Of a stretch of 8,568 nucleotides of DNA, positions 6,806-8,568 are shown piece after piece; position 1 is the first letter of the stretch; every line of letters starts with the position of its first letter. The notes beneath the pieces were generated by a model that did not search any database, was not told the origin of the DNA, and saw nothing but the letters and a program-made list of their open reading frames with translations. The DNA is from Eubacteriales bacterium (GTDB taxonomy: Bacteria; Bacillota_A; Clostridia; Christensenellales; Aristaeellaceae): positions 1 to 8,568 of the forward strand of contig JAUMYC010000106.1 of NCBI GenBank assembly GCA_030528845.1, read 5' to 3'. Position numbers and translations under genes: made by a program.

Positions 6806-7497
6806 ACAGAGACGTTATCATCGCCTGCGATTTCGCCAGCGCCGCCGACACCCTCGCCTTCCTCGACAAGTTCGGAGAGGAAAAGCCGTTCCTGAAGATC
6901 GGCATGGAGCTGTTCTACGCCGAAGGCCCGTCCATCGTGCGCACGCTCAAGGAGCGCGGCCACAAGCTCTTCCTTGATCTGAAGCTGCACGACATCCCCA
7001 ACACGGTGAAAAAGGCCATGCATTCCCTCTCCTGCCTGAACGTGGACATGGTCAACCTGCACGCCGGCGGCGGCAAGGCCATGATGGAAGCGGCCATCGA
7101 AGGCCTCATGCGCCCGGACGGCACCCGCCCCATGCTCATCGCCGTGACCATGCTCACCTCCATCTCCGAGGAGACCATGAACGAAGAGCTCAAGATCCCC
7201 GGCAAGGTGCAGGAGACCGTGCTGCATTACGCCGCCAACGCCAAGGCCGCCGGGCTGGACGGCATCGTCTGCTCTCCGCTGGAGGCCGGCATCGTGCATG
7301 AGCACTGCGGCGACGACTTCTGCACCGTCACCCCCGGCGTGCGCTTTGCCGACGGCGCGGTGGGCGATCAGAAGCGCGTGACCACCCCCGCCAAGGCCAA
7401 GGAGATCGGCTCCAACTTCATCGTCGTGGGCCGTCCCATCACCGCCGCGGAAGACCCGGTCGCTGCCTACAAGCGCTGCGTCGCCGAGTTCTGCTGA
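6802..7497 (+). CDS. pyrF: Orotidine 5'-phosphate decarboxylase PyrF
   Basis: PyrF decarboxylates OMP to UMP, the last step of the pathway. The 231-aa TIM-barrel protein is of the usual length for the shorter bacterial (PyrF type 1) family. The catalytic array D59-x-K61-x2-D64 lies in [14 protein letters not shown]. Further motifs are [10 protein letters not shown], a TPGVRF segment, and the phosphate-binding VVGRPIT near the C-terminus. The ATG at 6802 overlaps the pyrD stop by four bases (ATGA) and has AGGAGG at 6787-6792, 9 nt away; a longer in-frame reading would lie inside pyrD and is rejected. A hairpin-rich gap follows it, so coupling to pyrE is lost here. Confidence 0.96.
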   Translation: MNRDVIIACDFASAADTLAFLDKFGEEKPFLKIGMELFYAEGPSIVRTLKERGHKLFLDLKLHDIPNTVKKAMHSLSCLNVDMVNLHAGGGKAMMEAAIEGLMRPDGTRPMLIAVTMLTSISEETMNEELKIPGKVQETVLHYAANAKAAGLDGIVCSPLEAGIVHEHCGDDFCTVTPGVRFADGAVGDQKRVTTPAKAKEIGSNFIVVGRPITAAEDPVAAYKRCVAEFC

Positions 7498-7506
7498 GCT
7501 TACGCG

Positions 7507-7566
7507 GGGAGTACGCCAGAGGGCGCTGCCCTCTGGACTCCCGCTTAAGGGACATTGTCCCTTAAG
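7507..7566. repeat. Hairpin pair H1-H2 after pyrF (left half of an intergenic element)
   Basis: H1: GGGAGT (7507-7512) and CCAGAGGGC (7516-7524) pair with GCCCTCTGG (7528-7536) and ACTCCC (7537-7542), a 15-bp stem with one 3-nt bulge and a GCT loop. H2: CTTAAGGGAC (7544-7553) pairs perfectly with GTCCCTTAAG (7557-7566) around ATT. They sit 9 nt after the pyrF stop. No T-run follows either stem, so they are not standard terminators. The style resembles repeats that I recall being scattered between genes of Oscillospiraceae; this needs a genome search. Confidence 0.75.
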
Positions 7567-7629
7567 GATCCCATCTATCGGGGCAGAAACATACGCCAAC
7601 AATGCAATATAACCCCAATATTGAGGTTT

Positions 7630-7689
7630 GCAAAGGGAATCATTCCCTTTGCCGAGGGGTTCGGGGGCGAGCAGCCCCCGACGTCCCTC
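7630..7689. repeat. Hairpin pair H3-H4 before pyrE (right half of an intergenic element)
   Basis: H3: GCAAAGGGAA (7630-7639) pairs perfectly with TTCCCTTTGC (7643-7652) around TCA. H4: TCGGGGGC (7661-7668) pairs with GCCCCCGA (7674-7681), and the stem can extend outward through GAGGG/CCCTC (7654-7658 with 7685-7689). With H1-H2 this gives a near-symmetric layout: long GC stem, AAGGGA stem, 63-nt AT-richer middle (7567-7629), AAGGGA stem, long GC stem. The element ends 15 nt before the AAGGAG site of pyrE. A weak TATAAC at 7608-7613 lacks a -35 box. Confidence 0.75.
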
Positions 7690-7718
7690 CGCCTCCAACA
7701 AAGAAGGAGTGTGCCATC

Positions 7719-8375
7719 ATGGAAGCATATAAGCGCGAATTTATCCAGTTCCTCGAGGGCGCGGGCGTCCTCAAGTTCGGTGACTTCACCGCCAAGTCCG
7801 GCCGCAAGATCCCCTATTTCATCAACGCGGGCGACATCAAGACCGGCGACCAGATCGCCAAGCTGGGCGAATTCTACGCCAAGGCCTACCTCGAAAAGAT
7901 CGGCAATAAGCGCACCGTGCTCTACGGCCCGGCCTATAAGGGCATCTCCATCGCCGTTTCCTCCTCCATCGCCCTGTCCAAGGAAGGCCTCGACATGCCC
8001 TTCTTCTTCAACCGCAAGGAAGTCAAGGACCACGGCGAAGGCGGCGTGTTCGTGGGCTATGTGCCCAAGGCCGGCGAAGAAGTGGTCATCGTGGAAGACG
8101 TCATCACCGCCGGCACCGCCATCCGCGAGAGCATGGCCATCCTGTCCTCTCTGGAAAACGTCAAGGTTGCCGCCACCTTCGTCATGGTGGACCGCAAGGA
8201 AAAGGGGCAGACCGACAAGGGCGCCATGCAGGAGATCGAGGAGCAGTTCGGCTTCCCCATCTACTCTGTCGTAGACGTTTATGACATCATCGAATATCTG
8301 GAAGAAGACCCTGCCAATGCCGAAAACGTGGCCCGCATCAAGGCCTATCTGGCCGTGAATGGAGCGAACGCATGA
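7719..8375 (+). CDS. pyrE: Orotate phosphoribosyltransferase PyrE (E. coli-like type)
   Basis: PyrE transfers phosphoribosyl from PRPP to orotate, giving OMP, the substrate of PyrF. The 218-aa protein carries the PRPP signature VVIVEDVITAGTAIRE with E126-D127 and T130-A-G-T133, the FNRKEVKDHGEGG flexible-loop segment, and an N-terminus (VLKFGDFTAKSGRKIPYF) strikingly close to E. coli PyrE as I remember it, and unlike the Bacillus enzyme. The dimeric type I PRTase fold is expected. The ATG at 7719 has AAGGAG at 7704-7709, 9 nt away; the longer in-frame reading from 7602 would translate through hairpins H3 and H4 and is rejected. Its stop overlaps the pyrB start (ATGA). It is separated from pyrF by the hairpin element but is probably still read from the same promoter. 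Confidence 0.95.
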   Translation: MEAYKREFIQFLEGAGVLKFGDFTAKSGRKIPYFINAGDIKTGDQIAKLGEFYAKAYLEKIGNKRTVLYGPAYKGISIAVSSSIALSKEGLDMPFFFNRKEVKDHGEGGVFVGYVPKAGEEVVIVEDVITAGTAIRESMAILSSLENVKVAATFVMVDRKEKGQTDKGAMQEIEEQFGFPIYSVVDVYDIIEYLEEDPANAENVARIKAYLAVNGANA

Positions 8376-8568
8376 GAAGTCTGTTCAGTATCACCGACCT
8401 GTCGGTGGAAGAGATCCAGGGGCTGATCGACACGGCCAACCAGATCATCGACGATCCCGACCGGTTCGCCCATGTGTGTGACCGCAAAAAGCTGGCCACC
8501 CTGTTCTTTGAGCCCTCCACCCGTACCCGCCTGTCCTTTGAGGCCGCCATGTACGAGCTGGGCGGTCA
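8372..8568 (+). CDS. pyrB: Aspartate carbamoyltransferase PyrB, 5' part (cut by window end)
   Basis: PyrB condenses carbamoyl phosphate with aspartate to carbamoyl aspartate, the committed step of the pathway. Only the first 65 codons are present. They include LFFEPSTRTRLSFE, in which S49-T50-R51-T52 is the carbamoyl-phosphate-binding motif shared by aspartate and ornithine carbamoyltransferases. The operon context and the N-terminal sequence favour PyrB over ArgF. The ATG overlaps the pyrE stop by four bases and has a short GGAG at 8361-8364, weaker than the other ribosome binding sites, so translation probably relies on coupling to pyrE. Whether a regulatory pyrI follows cannot be seen. Confidence 0.93.
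   Translation, partial: MRSLFSITDLSVEEIQGLIDTANQIIDDPDRFAHVCDRKKLATLFFEPSTRTRLSFEAAMYELGG

Noticed and set aside
7585..7613. Internal promoter for pyrE (TATAAC at 7608-7613)
   Set aside because: The hexamer 17 bp upstream (AGAAAC) does not resemble TTGACA, so support is too weak.
7602..7718. N-terminal extension of pyrE, or a small gene in the pyrF-pyrE gap
   Set aside because: The frame runs through hairpins H3 and H4, and PyrE homologues start at the MEAYKREF segment, which has its own AAGGAG.

Overview
The window holds most of a de novo pyrimidine (UMP) biosynthesis operon. All supported genes are on the + strand, in the order pyrC - carB - pyrK - pyrD - pyrF - pyrE - pyrB; pyrB is cut by the window end. 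A class 1B dihydroorotate dehydrogenase (PyrD plus the PyrK electron-transfer subunit), strong AGGAGG-type ribosome binding sites, a PyrR-like RNA leader and strong G/C preference at third codon positions together suggest a GC-rich Firmicute, most likely an anaerobic Clostridia member of the Oscillospiraceae/Ruminococcaceae type. That placement is inference; no taxonomic marker is present.

Layout. Positions 1-208 contain no credible gene: T-runs at the left edge and a long-range 12-bp inverted repeat. A near-consensus sigma-A promoter (TTGACA, 17 bp, TAAAAT) lies at 209-237. A structured leader of about 215 nt follows: a 5' hairpin (245-291), a PyrR-like binding loop (about 287-330), an intrinsic-terminator-like hairpin with seven T (352-374), and a hairpin before the pyrC Shine-Dalgarno. 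Then come pyrC (460-1725) and carB (1799-4972). The 196-nt carB-pyrK gap holds a perfect 66-bp direct repeat whose first copy starts on the carB stop codon, plus a 9-bp GC-only hairpin. pyrK, pyrD and pyrF overlap and look translationally coupled. The 221-nt pyrF-pyrE gap is packed with four strong hairpins and looks like a dispersed intergenic repeat element. pyrE and pyrB overlap by ATGA.

Function. CarB makes carbamoyl phosphate, PyrB condenses it with aspartate, PyrC closes the ring to dihydroorotate, PyrD/PyrK oxidise this to orotate (passing electrons to NAD+), PyrE adds the phosphoribosyl group and PyrF decarboxylates OMP to UMP. The leader probably lets UMP/UTP-bound PyrR attenuate the operon. 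carA, the glutaminase partner of CarB, is absent from where it is usually found.

The genes are conventional. The material worth a second look is the leader RNA and the two repeat-filled intergenic gaps. I see no convincing new biological system.
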